Positions 52,860-61,803 of a DNA stretch of 64,000 nt are shown here, piece after piece. The notes under the pieces are model-generated. The model made no database searches, was not told the origin of the DNA, and saw only the letters and a list, made by a program, of their open reading frames with translations. The stretch spans positions 224,877 to 288,876 of the forward strand of contig JABJJN010000054.1 of NCBI GenBank assembly GCA_018660835.1, in the 5' to 3' direction. The first letter of the stretch is position 1, and each line of letters opens with the position of its first letter. A program made the translations under genes and the position numbers. Origin of the DNA: Gemmatimonadota bacterium (GTDB taxonomy: Bacteria > Latescibacterota > UBA2968 > UBA8231).

Positions 52860-54755
52860 CTATTGGATGTATAGAATCTTCTGCGAGAATCTGTTGGTGC
52901 CCGCTTCCAGTCGTATCAGATAGACGCCACTGGCAAGGTTCGAACCGTCATCTCCACGCCCATCCCAAATGACTTGCTGACGGCCAGGTGAGCGTACTGC
53001 CCGCAATAGGGTCCGCACCCGCTGGCCCAGTAGGTCGTGAATGGTCACCGACACCATAGCCGCACCCGCCGCGGCAGGGACGGTGAAGGGAATGACAGTG
53101 GCCGCATTGAAAGGATTTGGGTAGTTCAGGTGCAGGCCAAATTCCGTCGGCAAGGAAGTGGGGGTCGTATCATCAGTGATGGCTGTGAGACGTTGCACCA
53201 GAACCGGCGGCCCACTCGTGTTCAGGCGTTCCACCAGGGACGCCGCCGGAATGTCCGTCTCGCGTGCCAGGGGCCACGGTCCATCGGCAAAAGGACGAGA
53301 GCGGACCTGACGCCCGTCACCTAGGGTGACGACGAGCACGAGCTCGGTGAAGTCGATATTCTCGGGATCGAATCCCTCGCATTCCCAATGCGCAAGTGCC
53401 GTGCGCTGGTTGCTGACGTCGGGCAGGTCGGGATTCACATCAAACATCGGATCGACGGTCATCTCCTCTGCCGACAACGTCGTATAGAGCCGTGTCAGAT
53501 AGGGATGGGTCGAAAACAATCGCTGCGTTGCGCGCAGTGGTTCGACGACGACGCGTTCGAGGTCCTGCGCCAAGGCGACTGGATCGAAAGACCAATCAGT
53601 CAACCACGGTCGAAAGGCGGCTAGGTCGTTGTAAAAGGCGCGTTCCGCGAGACTGGCCAGGAAACCCTCCGTTTCGGCCTGCTCGTAGGCTTGCCTGTCG
53701 CCACCGAAGACCACCTCCAACACACCGTCGATTCGTGCTGCCTCAGGCATCGGCATGTGACGCCGCAGCAATGCCTGCATCTGGGCGTCTCTCGGCAGAC
53801 CCTGGCGCAGGGCCGCATCGAGGAAACGTGCCGCGTCGTCGATCCGTGCCAGGGCCGACGTGTCATAGGAATCCGTAGGAAAACGTCCTTCCATGATCTT
53901 GCTCGGCCCGGCATAATCTGTGACGAAGGCTTGACCCTCTGAGGCGGCGTCGACAGCGGCGCGTACGACATCATCGTAGTTAAAACCGCCATTGAACCAA
54001 TCGATAAGGGCCTCATTGATCTGCACATGCAGGTAGTTCGTCGGCACCGCTCGCGCTGCAGACAGGATCCAGGCGGTGACGCCCAGATCCGGCGCTGTGG
54101 CGACGGCTGTGAGCTGAATGGGAATCCCTGGTGTGTCGGCAGCGTAGCTCAGCGAGATGGGCTGCAAATCGCCCAATTCGCGGTCTGGCGCAAGGCGCAG
54201 GGCGATAAAGAAGAAACCACCATCGACATAAGGTTGCAGCAGATCGCGCCCGAGATCCCCGAGCTGATAGCCATTGTCGACAAGCCAGGTCACGATGGCA
54301 TCCGCATCGTCCGAACTGAGCACGACCGTGTCGTAGGGGCCGACACGCTGTTCGGCGACGACATCGACCTCGGCACCTGTCGTTGCAGCGTCTTCCTCGA
54401 GGGTTCGGAAGAAAGGCGGGAAGACGTCCCCACACGCTCCGTCTGCAGCCCACTCGAGAAAGAAGAAGGGTTGCGTGGCAAACTGGAGTTGTTGAAAAAC
54501 TTCATTGTGGCTGACCGCCAGTTGCGGCACAGAGGGGACGGGCAGAATCCAGGCAAAATCAGCAGCGGATCCGGAATACTGAATCTGCACATGCGTTGTG
54601 ACTGAGTCGCCGCGATCGACAAACAGGATCCGCTCACTGAGCTGATTCATCGGCTGGGTGCTGCAGAAAAAACCGCCACAAGCCTCGACGAGACGTGGCG
54701 AGATGACCGCAAGAATGGCCAGAATGGCGCAGTGAGAAAGACGCAGTCGGAGCAT
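52860..54755 (-). CDS. Secreted DUF2330 protein with FlgD-like C-terminal tail
   Basis: About 631 residues from ATG 54755, which has GAGGG seven bases upstream; the TTG at 54761 is rejected. A signal peptide (SHCAILAILAVISPRLVEA) is followed by ACGGFFCSTQPMNQLSERILF, the unmistakable start of the DUF2330 family, and SGSAADFAWILPVPSVP and VLSSDDADAIVTWLVDNGY are other family blocks. The paired Cys in CGGFFC are probably disulfide-bonded or metal-binding. The last ~85 residues (NYPNPFNAATVIPF to QKILYIQ) are the same FlgD-Ig-like tail found on three other secreted proteins in this window. Function is unknown. Confidence 0.88.
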   Translation of the reverse strand: MLRLRLSHCAILAILAVISPRLVEACGGFFCSTQPMNQLSERILFVDRGDSVTTHVQIQYSGSAADFAWILPVPSVPQLAVSHNEVFQQLQFATQPFFFLEWAADGACGDVFPPFFRTLEEDAATTGAEVDVVAEQRVGPYDTVVLSSDDADAIVTWLVDNGYQLGDLGRDLLQPYVDGGFFFIALRLAPDRELGDLQPISLSYAADTPGIPIQLTAVATAPDLGVTAWILSAARAVPTNYLHVQINEALIDWFNGGFNYDDVVRAAVDAASEGQAFVTDYAGPSKIMEGRFPTDSYDTSALARIDDAARFLDAALRQGLPRDAQMQALLRRHMPMPEAARIDGVLEVVFGGDRQAYEQAETEGFLASLAERAFYNDLAAFRPWLTDWSFDPVALAQDLERVVVEPLRATQRLFSTHPYLTRLYTTLSAEEMTVDPMFDVNPDLPDVSNQRTALAHWECEGFDPENIDFTELVLVVTLGDGRQVRSRPFADGPWPLARETDIPAASLVERLNTSGPPVLVQRLTAITDDTTPTSLPTEFGLHLNYPNPFNAATVIPFTVPAAAGAAMVSVTIHDLLGQRVRTLLRAVRSPGRQQVIWDGRGDDGSNLASGVYLIRLEAGTNRFSQKILYIQ

Positions 54756-54788
54756 GATCAACCCTCGTTTGTTGTAATGCTGCCACAG

Positions 54789-54809
54789 CGGCCCGCTTGC
54801 GGCGGGCCG
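54789..54809. repeat. Hairpin in divergent promoter region
   Basis: CGGCCCGC (54789-54796) pairs perfectly with GCGGGCCG (54802-54809) around a 5-base loop. It lies between the divergent DUF2330 and YhdT-like genes, so it would be in the DUF2330 leader or act as a protein-binding palindrome. A TATTAA at 54820-54825 is 17 bases after TTGCGG and could be a weak promoter for the + strand. Confidence 0.4.
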
Positions 54810-54866
54810 GTGATGGTACTATTAAACACCGGATATCGAACGATCTGTCACCATTCATCTCGGAAA

Positions 54867-55232
54867 ATGATCTTGTCTGACGCTGAAAGCACGCCACCAG
54901 GTAACGTACCAGACGATTCACGCCTCGATCCGACCTTTCTCCACGCTCGTCGTGAGGCGATGGTCATTTTTCTCGTTTGGTGCGTCGCCCTTGTATGGTC
55001 GATCAGCATCTGCTATTGGCTGGGATACGGCGTCTCTACGACGCATCTTGCGACGATCTGGGGCGTACCAGCGTGGGTCTTCTGGGGTATCGCCACCCCC
55101 TGGGCTGTAGCCGTCGTTTTTTCGCTGTGGTTCTGCTTTCGCTACATGGTCGATGACGATCTGTCCGGTAGGCGGCAGACGGCCCTCGCCGAGCCCCTCG
55201 ACTCAGGTGACCAACCGGAGGTGGTAGGCTGA
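54867..55232 (+). CDS. YhdT/DUF997-like small membrane protein
   Basis: 121 residues from ATG 54867 with two hydrophobic helices (AMVIFLVWCVALVWSISICYWLGY and VFWGIATPWAVAVVFSLWFCF) separated by TIWGVPAW. DPTFLHARREA before the first helix and MVDDDL after the second are typical of the small proteins that accompany sodium/solute symporters. E. coli YhdT beside the pantothenate symporter PanF is the best-known pair. Its stop and the start of the symporter gene share one base (TGATG at 55230-55234), so the two are translated together. It probably acts as an accessory or stabilising subunit; that role is inferred. Confidence 0.8.
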   Translation: MILSDAESTPPGNVPDDSRLDPTFLHARREAMVIFLVWCVALVWSISICYWLGYGVSTTHLATIWGVPAWVFWGIATPWAVAVVFSLWFCFRYMVDDDLSGRRQTALAEPLDSGDQPEVVG

Positions 55233-57121
55233 TGGGCGGCCCGGCACTCACGACATTCGTCCTCTATATCGGCGGCGTCCTCGCCCTTGCATGGCTGGCG
55301 AATCGTCTTCTTCGAGACAAAAATTTCCTGAGTGAGTACTTCCTTGGCGGGCGTTCCCTCGGTGTGTGGGCCTTTGCCCTCACCTTCGCCGCCACGAGTG
55401 CATCTGGTGGTAGCTTCACAGGCTTTCCTTCCAAAATCTACAGCCATGGCTGGGTGTTGGCACTGTGGATCGGCAGCTACATGGTCGTGCCCATCTGTAT
55501 GATGGGGTTGCTCGGCAAGCGACTCAATCAGGTGGCAAGGATCTCTGGTGCCATCACCGTGCCCGACGTCTTTCGAGATCGCTTCAATTCCGCCGCTTTC
55601 GGGTTGTTGGCAACGGCCCTCATCGTCTTCTTCATGTCCTTCAATCTGGTTGCCCAATTCAAGGCGGGCTCTCTGATCCTCAAGACGTTGCTGGACTCGG
55701 TGGCGTTATTTCAGGACGCATCGCAGGGCCTTGGTGTCGCCGTGAATGAGTGGTCGTTTCTGGCCGGAGTGGATCCACAATACCTGCTCTGTCTGTTCGT
55801 ATTCGGCATCGTCGTCGTTCTATACACGGCCTATGGCGGCTTCCACGCCGTTGTTTGGACAGATGTCCTGCAGGGCGTTGTGATGGTGATCGGTGTCGCC
55901 ATTCTGCTGCCACTGACGTTGCACCAGGCGGGGGGGCTGACAAAGGTCACGCAGGAGATGGCGCAGATGACACCTCCACGTGCCGGTGTTGCCGATCTCA
56001 CCGTGTCAGCGACTCCTCATGAGCGCGTCGTGACGGCTGGCGCCTGGGCCTGGATTGAGTCGGATGCGGGGGAGCGCCACCTGATTCGGCTTGCTGCGGC
56101 CATCACGATCGGTGCGCAGCAGAAGTATGTTGCTGACATACGCATCCTCGAGTTGACGACACCATCTCAGATCGAAAGAGTTCGCACGTCGGAGCGGACC
56201 CTCTGGATGGATGAGTCCATGGCTCTCGGGAATCTGCGAACCACAGCCTACGCCTCTGGTGAGGCGCCAGGTGCCTATGTGACGGCACCAGGGCCCAGCC
56301 AACACTCGGCTGATGGCTTTCTGCCACTGAGTCTGGCCGTCTCCTTTTTCATCATGTGGGCGATTGCAGGCAGTGGGCAACCCAGCGCCCACGTACGACT
56401 GATGGCGTTCAAGGACAGTCGGACACTGAGGCACGCGATCGCGTCGGTCACCGTGTACTATTCGCTCATCTATTTTCCCCTCGTCATCATTTTCTGCTGT
56501 GCCCGTGTCTTGATGCCCGGTATGGAGACCGAATCAGACCGGATCATGCCGGCAATGGTCATCTTCGTCACCGATCACGCCGGTCTTGCCTGGCTCGGTG
56601 GGCTGGTGGTGGCGGCGCCCTTTGCGGCTGTCATGTCCACAGTGGACAGTTTCCTGCTGATGATCTCTTCGGCATTGGTGCGTGATGTCTATCAGCGGAC
56701 CCTGCGGCCTGACGCAGAGGAGCGAATGCTAAGACGTCTGAGTTTCGGCGTCACCCTTCTCGTCGGTTTTGGCGCCGTCCTTGGGGCAATTGATCCGCCA
56801 CGTTTTCTCCAGGATATCATCGTGTATACCGGTAGTGGTCTGGCCGCCTGCTTTCTCGCACCCACCGTGTTCGCTTTGTATATCCCGCGCGCCAATACAG
56901 CGGGCTGTATGGCCGGTATGCTCGGTGGTTTCGGCACGCATCTGGCCATGTATGGGGCGGGAATCTTCGTGCATGGTAGCTTCTTTCGGCCCGTGCACTT
57001 GTTCGGTCTCGATCCAATTCTCGTCGGCCTGGCCGTCTCTTTTGTTGTGACCTTTGCCGTGACCCGGGCGACTGCTGCTCCTCCTGTTCATCTCGTTCGC
57101 CGTTATTTCTATCGCGACTGA
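55232..57121 (+). CDS. Sodium/solute symporter (SSS family) with large inserted loop
   Basis: 629 residues, about 13 membrane helices. EYFLGGRSLGVWAFALTFAATSASGGSFTGFP is the classical SSS N-terminal signature, with ALYTAYGG-like VLYTAYGGFHAVVWTDVLQGVVM and MSTVDSFLLMISSALVRDVYQ later. The partner gene and general pattern resemble PanF-type transporters, but pantothenate specificity is not proven. Between residues ~230 and ~361 there is a polar ~130-residue stretch (from HQAGGLTKVTQEMAQ to GPSQHSADG) not found in the ~480-residue PanF; it probably forms an extra-membrane domain. The gene ends 120 bases before the receiver-domain gene. Confidence 0.88.
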   Translation: MGGPALTTFVLYIGGVLALAWLANRLLRDKNFLSEYFLGGRSLGVWAFALTFAATSASGGSFTGFPSKIYSHGWVLALWIGSYMVVPICMMGLLGKRLNQVARISGAITVPDVFRDRFNSAAFGLLATALIVFFMSFNLVAQFKAGSLILKTLLDSVALFQDASQGLGVAVNEWSFLAGVDPQYLLCLFVFGIVVVLYTAYGGFHAVVWTDVLQGVVMVIGVAILLPLTLHQAGGLTKVTQEMAQMTPPRAGVADLTVSATPHERVVTAGAWAWIESDAGERHLIRLAAAITIGAQQKYVADIRILELTTPSQIERVRTSERTLWMDESMALGNLRTTAYASGEAPGAYVTAPGPSQHSADGFLPLSLAVSFFIMWAIAGSGQPSAHVRLMAFKDSRTLRHAIASVTVYYSLIYFPLVIIFCCARVLMPGMETESDRIMPAMVIFVTDHAGLAWLGGLVVAAPFAAVMSTVDSFLLMISSALVRDVYQRTLRPDAEERMLRRLSFGVTLLVGFGAVLGAIDPPRFLQDIIVYTGSGLAACFLAPTVFALYIPRANTAGCMAGMLGGFGTHLAMYGAGIFVHGSFFRPVHLFGLDPILVGLAVSFVVTFAVTRATAAPPVHLVRRYFYRD

Positions 57122-57241
57122 AGTTTCCTGATTCCGGGAACGGCACGCGTGTGGGGGGCGTCCACGAGGATGAAGTCTGTCCGCGTCGACGATAACCGCC
57201 GGCCAGGGCAACAAGACCGGATTTCACAACGGAGATGAATC

Positions 57242-57694
57242 ATGAGAAGGAAACATCTGCTGTCAGCCGGCTCCGATATGGGGCTGCTGACAAATGAACC
57301 CACCGGACCACCCCAGACACGCCAGCGCCTGTTGCTGGTTGATGACGACGATCTGCTTCGTGGCGCGCTCGAGATCCTGCTGAGCGAGCTTTACGAAGTG
57401 GACACGGCGTCCTCTGCGGAGATGGCCATGGATCGGTTCGTCGTCGGGCGCTACGATCTGCTGGTCACAGATCTTCGACTACCGGGTCGTGACGGTGACG
57501 TCATGGCACGAGCTCTGCGCAGTATTGACCGCAGCATGCCAACCTTGCTGATCACGGGGGATGATCTGCAAGATGGGGATCAGCGTCTCGACGGATTCGA
57601 TGGCTGGTTGCAGAAACCCTTTTTCGATCTCGATACTGTGTTGAAAAAGGTGGCCACGATTCTACAGCAGAGTCGCCTGCGCCGCGTTGGTTAG
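57242..57694 (+). CDS. Stand-alone response regulator receiver protein
   Basis: 150 residues: a 27-residue leader and one CheY-like receiver domain. The acidic pocket is VDDDD (34-38), the phospho-acceptor is Asp77 in LLVTDLRLPG, the Thr/Ser switch is Thr105 in LLITGDD and Lys125 is in WLQKPF. No output domain follows. A ribosome-binding site (GGAG in CGGAGATGAATC) precedes ATG 57242. It is followed by a 36-base palindrome and a NarL-type kinase/regulator pair on the same strand, so it may share their signalling pathway or act as a phosphate sink. Confidence 0.9.
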   Translation: MRRKHLLSAGSDMGLLTNEPTGPPQTRQRLLLVDDDDLLRGALEILLSELYEVDTASSAEMAMDRFVVGRYDLLVTDLRLPGRDGDVMARALRSIDRSMPTLLITGDDLQDGDQRLDGFDGWLQKPFFDLDTVLKKVATILQQSRLRRVG

Positions 57695-57715
57695 GCGCCA
57701 GGAGTCTGTGGGCAT

Positions 57716-57751
57716 CGACGGGGGTAGCACAAGCTTGTGCTACCCCCGTCG
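57716..57751. repeat. 36-base perfect palindrome
   Basis: CGACGGGGGTAGCACAAG (57716-57733) is followed directly by its exact reverse complement (57734-57751), centred on AAGCTT. There is no T-run after it. The flanks carry a direct repeat GTCTGTGGGCA (57705-57715 and 57755-57765), and GGGGGTAG recurs at 57780-57787. It sits 22 bases after the receiver gene stop and 61 bases before the kinase start, so it could be a strong hairpin in the transcript or a dimeric operator. Confidence 0.85.
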
Positions 57752-57812
57752 GCGTCTGTGGGCACCGGTGACTGGCCGAGGGGGTAGTGAATTTCGTATT
57801 CTCCCGCGACCC

Positions 57813-59771
57813 ATGGTCAAAGACTCAACAGAAACCACGTCGGGCCCAATACAAGCCACGTCAGGGATCCGTCACCACGACGATCCACTTTTCGCGTGCT
57901 TGCCCTTCCCGGCGGCGCTTGTCGACGAAGCAGGAGTGATCGTCGTCGTGAACGACGCTTTCCTCGAAAGTGTCGCCGTTGGTGGAAGATCTCTGAATCA
58001 GGCCGATTTCATTGGCAGATCTCTGGGAGATGTCGTGCTCGACTCGCCGGAGCGATGGAATGCCGAACCTTTCCTGCAGCGGTTGTTCGCCCAAGGAACT
58101 CTGGTGGAGGAACAGACCATCGGGCGGGCGGCCGGCAGGCGATACATTGAGATGGCCGGTCGAGTCGTGTACTCAGGCGACGATCGTCAGGCGCTCATCC
58201 TGCAGCGAGACCGGACGCACCAGGTCACGGCCCAGATTCACCAGGAGGCCCTGAGCGAGTTGCGCGGAGCTGTCTGGGACATGGCATCCCCTGACGACAT
58301 TGATGGGATCATTCGGGCCATGCGGGACACGCTGCGCAAGTGCGGTGTCGACTTCTTTGGCTGCGGCGTCAATCTCATCGACATGGGCCAGACTCCGTCT
58401 GTGCGGGTGTACGTGATGCAGACAGGTGATGCTGATACGTGGAAAGAGGAGGAGCCAGGTGTCGTGAGCCTGATCCAACGCTTTGTGTGCGATGGGAAGA
58501 CAGTCTATCGAAGAGATCTCCTGGAAGCGGACTCCTTCTCAGAGAAACCCCGACTCCACAGGCAACAACAGGTGCGATCTGTTCTCGATGTACCGTTCTC
58601 CCACGGAACCCTGGCAATCAATTCAGTCGAGGCGGATGCGTTCTCTCCGGTCGACATCGGTCTCGTCGAAGAGATGGCACAGATCCTTGCTGAGACGCTG
58701 ACCCGGGCAGACGATCTTGCACGCAGCAAGGCCGCCGCCGGATCTCTGCTGGCGACGGAGTCACGTTACCGGGCACTGTTCCATGGCGCCAGTGACGCGG
58801 TGATTACCTTTGCGCGTACGTCCGGCATTGTTGAGGCAAATGAGGCGGCAGCACAGTTGATTGGTAGTGATGTAAGCGATCTGATCGGACGTCGTGCAGT
58901 CGATATCATCCATCCAGATCACTGGCGGCGAGCGATCGTCACCTGGCAGCACCAGATTCGCGCCGGCCGGCCGGTCTATCTGGAGACTGTGATGGTCGAT
59001 CGAGATGGACGCCAGGTTCCTGTTGCGATCGATGGCAGTCGGGTTGACCTCGGTGATGAGACACAGTTGTACGTCATTATCGCTCGTGATATCAGCGAGC
59101 GGCAGCGACTCGAGAGGTTGAGTCGGACGTTCGCAAGGCAAAGTGAACGCCTGCAGGAAGATCAGCGGCGACAGATCGCACGCGCGCTCCATGATGGTGT
59201 GAATCAGGTCCTGTCAGCGACGGCGACGCGTCTTCATCTGGCCGCCGCTGACGGCCCGGTGTCAGAGGATCTGGAAACGGCCCGCAAGCTACTCGACCAG
59301 ACGATTCTGGAAATTCGCCGCATTTCTCGCGATCTGCGACCTACTGTGTTGGACGATCTGGGGTTGCTGCCGGCATTGCGCAGTTTGGGGAAACGCTTCG
59401 AAGACGAGGAGGGAGTTGGGTACATCCTGAGATCTTCCGAGGGCCTCGTTGTTCCCCCTGAGATCGCAAGTGTTGCGTATCGAATCGTTCAGGAAAGTTT
59501 GACCAATGTTGCTCGTCACGCGCAGGCGCATCAGGTTCAGGTGGAGTGCTACGTCGAAGGGAAGATCTTATTGTTGCGTATCAGTGATGATGGGATCGGT
59601 TTCGATCCGACTACGGTGCAGGACGACTCACAGCGAATCGGCCTGCGACACCTTCAGGAACGAGCGCAGATGCTATTGGGAAAAGTCACGATTCAATCCT
59701 CGGGGGGAACTGGCACGACCATTGTTGTGCGCTTGCCTCTGAGCGACGGCGGGGAGGATAACGATGGCTGA
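57813..59771 (+). CDS. PAS/GAF sensor histidine kinase, NarL/UhpB (HisKA_3) class
   Basis: 652 residues from ATG 57813; the longer frame from 57687 would read through the palindrome. No membrane segment, so a cytoplasmic sensor. A PAS-like domain (~25-135; LVDEAGVIVVVNDAFL), a GAF-like region (~150-315) and a second PAS (~330-445; YRALFHGASDAVITFARTSGIVEANEAA) precede the HisKA_3 dimerisation domain, with the phospho-accepting His at about residue 459 in RRQIARALHDGVNQVLSA. The HATPase domain has VQESLTNVARHAQAH, DDGIGFDP and GLRHLQERAQ. It overlaps the following regulator gene by eight bases (ATGGCTGA), so they form a dedicated pair. The GAF/PAS ligand is unknown. Confidence 0.93.
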   Translation: MVKDSTETTSGPIQATSGIRHHDDPLFACLPFPAALVDEAGVIVVVNDAFLESVAVGGRSLNQADFIGRSLGDVVLDSPERWNAEPFLQRLFAQGTLVEEQTIGRAAGRRYIEMAGRVVYSGDDRQALILQRDRTHQVTAQIHQEALSELRGAVWDMASPDDIDGIIRAMRDTLRKCGVDFFGCGVNLIDMGQTPSVRVYVMQTGDADTWKEEEPGVVSLIQRFVCDGKTVYRRDLLEADSFSEKPRLHRQQQVRSVLDVPFSHGTLAINSVEADAFSPVDIGLVEEMAQILAETLTRADDLARSKAAAGSLLATESRYRALFHGASDAVITFARTSGIVEANEAAAQLIGSDVSDLIGRRAVDIIHPDHWRRAIVTWQHQIRAGRPVYLETVMVDRDGRQVPVAIDGSRVDLGDETQLYVIIARDISERQRLERLSRTFARQSERLQEDQRRQIARALHDGVNQVLSATATRLHLAAADGPVSEDLETARKLLDQTILEIRRISRDLRPTVLDDLGLLPALRSLGKRFEDEEGVGYILRSSEGLVVPPEIASVAYRIVQESLTNVARHAQAHQVQVECYVEGKILLLRISDDGIGFDPTTVQDDSQRIGLRHLQERAQMLLGKVTIQSSGGTGTTIVVRLPLSDGGEDNDG

Positions 59772-60408
59772 GTTGATTCGCGTCGTCGTCGTCGACGATC
59801 ATCCGCTCATTCTCGATGGCATTCAATCGCAGTTGTCGTCCATCGACCACATTGAGGTTGCAGGTCAGAGTAGCGGCGGGGAGGGGGCGCTGCAGCTGAT
59901 TGCTGAGCTGACACCGGACCTTATTCTGATGGACGTGACCCTCCCGGGAATGAGCGGCATCGAACTGACACGCCGATTGCGAGAGAACAAGCAGGATCTT
60001 GCCGTCGTCATGCTGACGATGCATGAAGATGAGGAATACGTTATCGAATCCGTGCAAGCCGGTGCGCGCGGCTACGTCCTGAAGAGTTCTGGGCCGGACG
60101 TGATGGTGCAAGCCATCGAAACGGTTGCCGCAGGTGGAACGTTCTTCTCTCCGGAGGTTGCAGGCTCGCTACTGCGCAGCTATGTCGACGGGAGCCGCCC
60201 CCAGCGCCCGACCCTGGCACCTCGCGAGACGCAGGTGCTGGCACTGATCGCGCGAGGGCGTATGAACAAGGAGATCGCTGGCGATCTGAAGTTGAGTGTG
60301 CGCACAGTGGAGACTTATCGAGAACGCCTCATGCGCAAACTCGATCTGCACTCGGTTGCCGAACTGACACGTTATGCGATCGCAGAGGGTGTCGTGAGCC
60401 TCGACTAG
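59764..60408 (+). CDS. NarL/LuxR-family response regulator
   Basis: 214 residues. Receiver domain with VVVDDHPL, phospho-acceptor Asp57 in LILMDVTLPGMSG and Lys in GYVLKSS. A C-terminal LuxR helix-turn-helix (RETQVLALIARGRMNKEIAGDLKLSVRTVETYRERLMRKL) binds DNA. GGAGG at 59753-59757 precedes ATG 59764, which lies within the end of the kinase gene. It is the output partner of that kinase. The nearby palindrome at 57716-57751 is a candidate target, though it is longer than usual NarL-type sites. Confidence 0.95.
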   Translation: MAELIRVVVVDDHPLILDGIQSQLSSIDHIEVAGQSSGGEGALQLIAELTPDLILMDVTLPGMSGIELTRRLRENKQDLAVVMLTMHEDEEYVIESVQAGARGYVLKSSGPDVMVQAIETVAAGGTFFSPEVAGSLLRSYVDGSRPQRPTLAPRETQVLALIARGRMNKEIAGDLKLSVRTVETYRERLMRKLDLHSVAELTRYAIAEGVVSLD

Positions 60409-60420
60409 GACACAGGCTCC

Positions 60421-61803
60421 CTAAACAGGTGTGATCTCGCCGTTGCCGCGAATGGCGGGGAACTCAACGATGAATTCTGTGCCTACGTCGTTTTTCATGT
60501 CGACACTGCCGCCCAGTTGATGGGTCAGCGTATTGATCAACTGCAGGCCGAGAGACGGACTCTTGCGAAAGTCGATGTTGGCCGGAAATCCCACGCCATC
60601 ATCACGCACACTCATGCGATACCCGTCTGCCGTCTTGCTCATGCGCACTTCAAGGATTCCCTGACGGTCATCGACGAAGGCATACTTCAACGAATTCGAC
60701 ACCAATTCGTTGATCATCAGACCACATGGGATCGCCTGGTCGAGATCAAGGGTGATGTCATCGACGGCGGTCATCAGGGAGATATCCTGACTCGTCTTGT
60801 AGCCACCGATGAGCCCCTCAACGAGGGCTTCGATGTAGCCACCAAAGTCGATCTTGGCCAGGTCTTCAGACAGATAGAGGCGTTCGTGAATCGTGGCCAT
60901 CGCGCGCACTCGATGTTCGCTGTTGGCAAATAAGGCGAGTGTCTCTTCATCGTTTATCTGGTTCGACTGCAGACTCAGGAGGCTGGCAATAATCTGCAGG
61001 TTGTTCTTGACGCGATGATGGACCTCTTTCAGCAGGACGACTTTTTCGTCGAGAGAATCCTGCAACTCGACGGTACGCTCGCTCACGCGCCTTTCGAGTT
61101 CTTCTTCACGTTGCTGAATCAGTAGCAGCATCTCATTGAACTCATCGACGAGACTACCAAGGTCGTCGTCGGCGAATTTTCGGGCGCGCAGAGAATAGTC
61201 CTGATCCTGCGAGATTCGATTCGCTGTGCCGATCAGACTATCTATGGGCCGGGCGATGACCCGCAGGACGCGCAGGGACACCAGCAGAGCGAGGGTCGAA
61301 CAGGTGAGGACGATGAGAATCGTTGCAGCAAGTGATCTCTTCAGGCCATCGTAGAGACGATCCAGACCCGAAACCAGATGGATAGATCCGATAAAGTCAT
61401 CGTCATGGTAGATGTGCTTTACTGAGATCAAGTGATTCGGGGTGAATTCATACCCTTCCACAAGGGGCAAGGGGGGCATCACCGGCTCTACACCCGGTGC
61501 CATGTAGGCTGCAAAGAGCTCTGATTCTGGCGTGAAGAAGCAGGCGGAGGCGATGTGTTCCTTCGCCGACAGACTCGCGAGGGTCGTTTCCGCATCCCGA
61601 GCCACATTGAAGCGCAAGGCGGCAGAACCATTTGCAGCGACGATATCGGCCGTGGTCTCCAGTTCACTTATAAGAAAGGAGCGAAAGTGAATGGTTTCGT
61701 AGGCGACGGTTGCCATCGACGACAGGACAATCGCGGCCACCGTCGTAATGACGATGATCGCGGTCAGCTTGCGGTGCAGGGGGAGGTTGGTGAATCCAAC
61801 CAT
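60421..61803 (-). CDS. Membrane sensor histidine kinase, HisKA_2 class, with HAMP domain
   Basis: 460 residues. A first membrane helix (AIIVITTVAAIVLSSMATVAY), a ~130-residue periplasmic sensor of CHASE8-like type (SELETTADIVAANGSAALRF ... DAETTLASL), a second helix (ATILIVLTCSTLALLVSL), HAMP (~190-240), a short coiled coil (REEELERRVSERTVELQDSL) and the HisKA_2 domain with His near residue 263 in EVHHRVKNNLQIIASLLSLQ. The HATPase domain has MINELVSNSLKYAF and DDGVGFP. It shares one base with the upstream YfiR-like gene (TGATG). YfiR-like proteins commonly pair with periplasmic-sensing signalling proteins, so YfiR may modulate this kinase (inference). No regulator is in the operon; the HisKA_2 type may use a remote one. 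Confidence 0.92.
   Translation of the reverse strand: MVGFTNLPLHRKLTAIIVITTVAAIVLSSMATVAYETIHFRSFLISELETTADIVAANGSAALRFNVARDAETTLASLSAKEHIASACFFTPESELFAAYMAPGVEPVMPPLPLVEGYEFTPNHLISVKHIYHDDDFIGSIHLVSGLDRLYDGLKRSLAATILIVLTCSTLALLVSLRVLRVIARPIDSLIGTANRISQDQDYSLRARKFADDDLGSLVDEFNEMLLLIQQREEELERRVSERTVELQDSLDEKVVLLKEVHHRVKNNLQIIASLLSLQSNQINDEETLALFANSEHRVRAMATIHERLYLSEDLAKIDFGGYIEALVEGLIGGYKTSQDISLMTAVDDITLDLDQAIPCGLMINELVSNSLKYAFVDDRQGILEVRMSKTADGYRMSVRDDGVGFPANIDFRKSPSLGLQLINTLTHQLGGSVDMKNDVGTEFIVEFPAIRGNGEITPV

Noticed and set aside
57716..57751. Rho-independent terminator
   Set aside because: The stem is very strong, but it has no loop spacer and no T-run on either side, so I list it as a palindrome.
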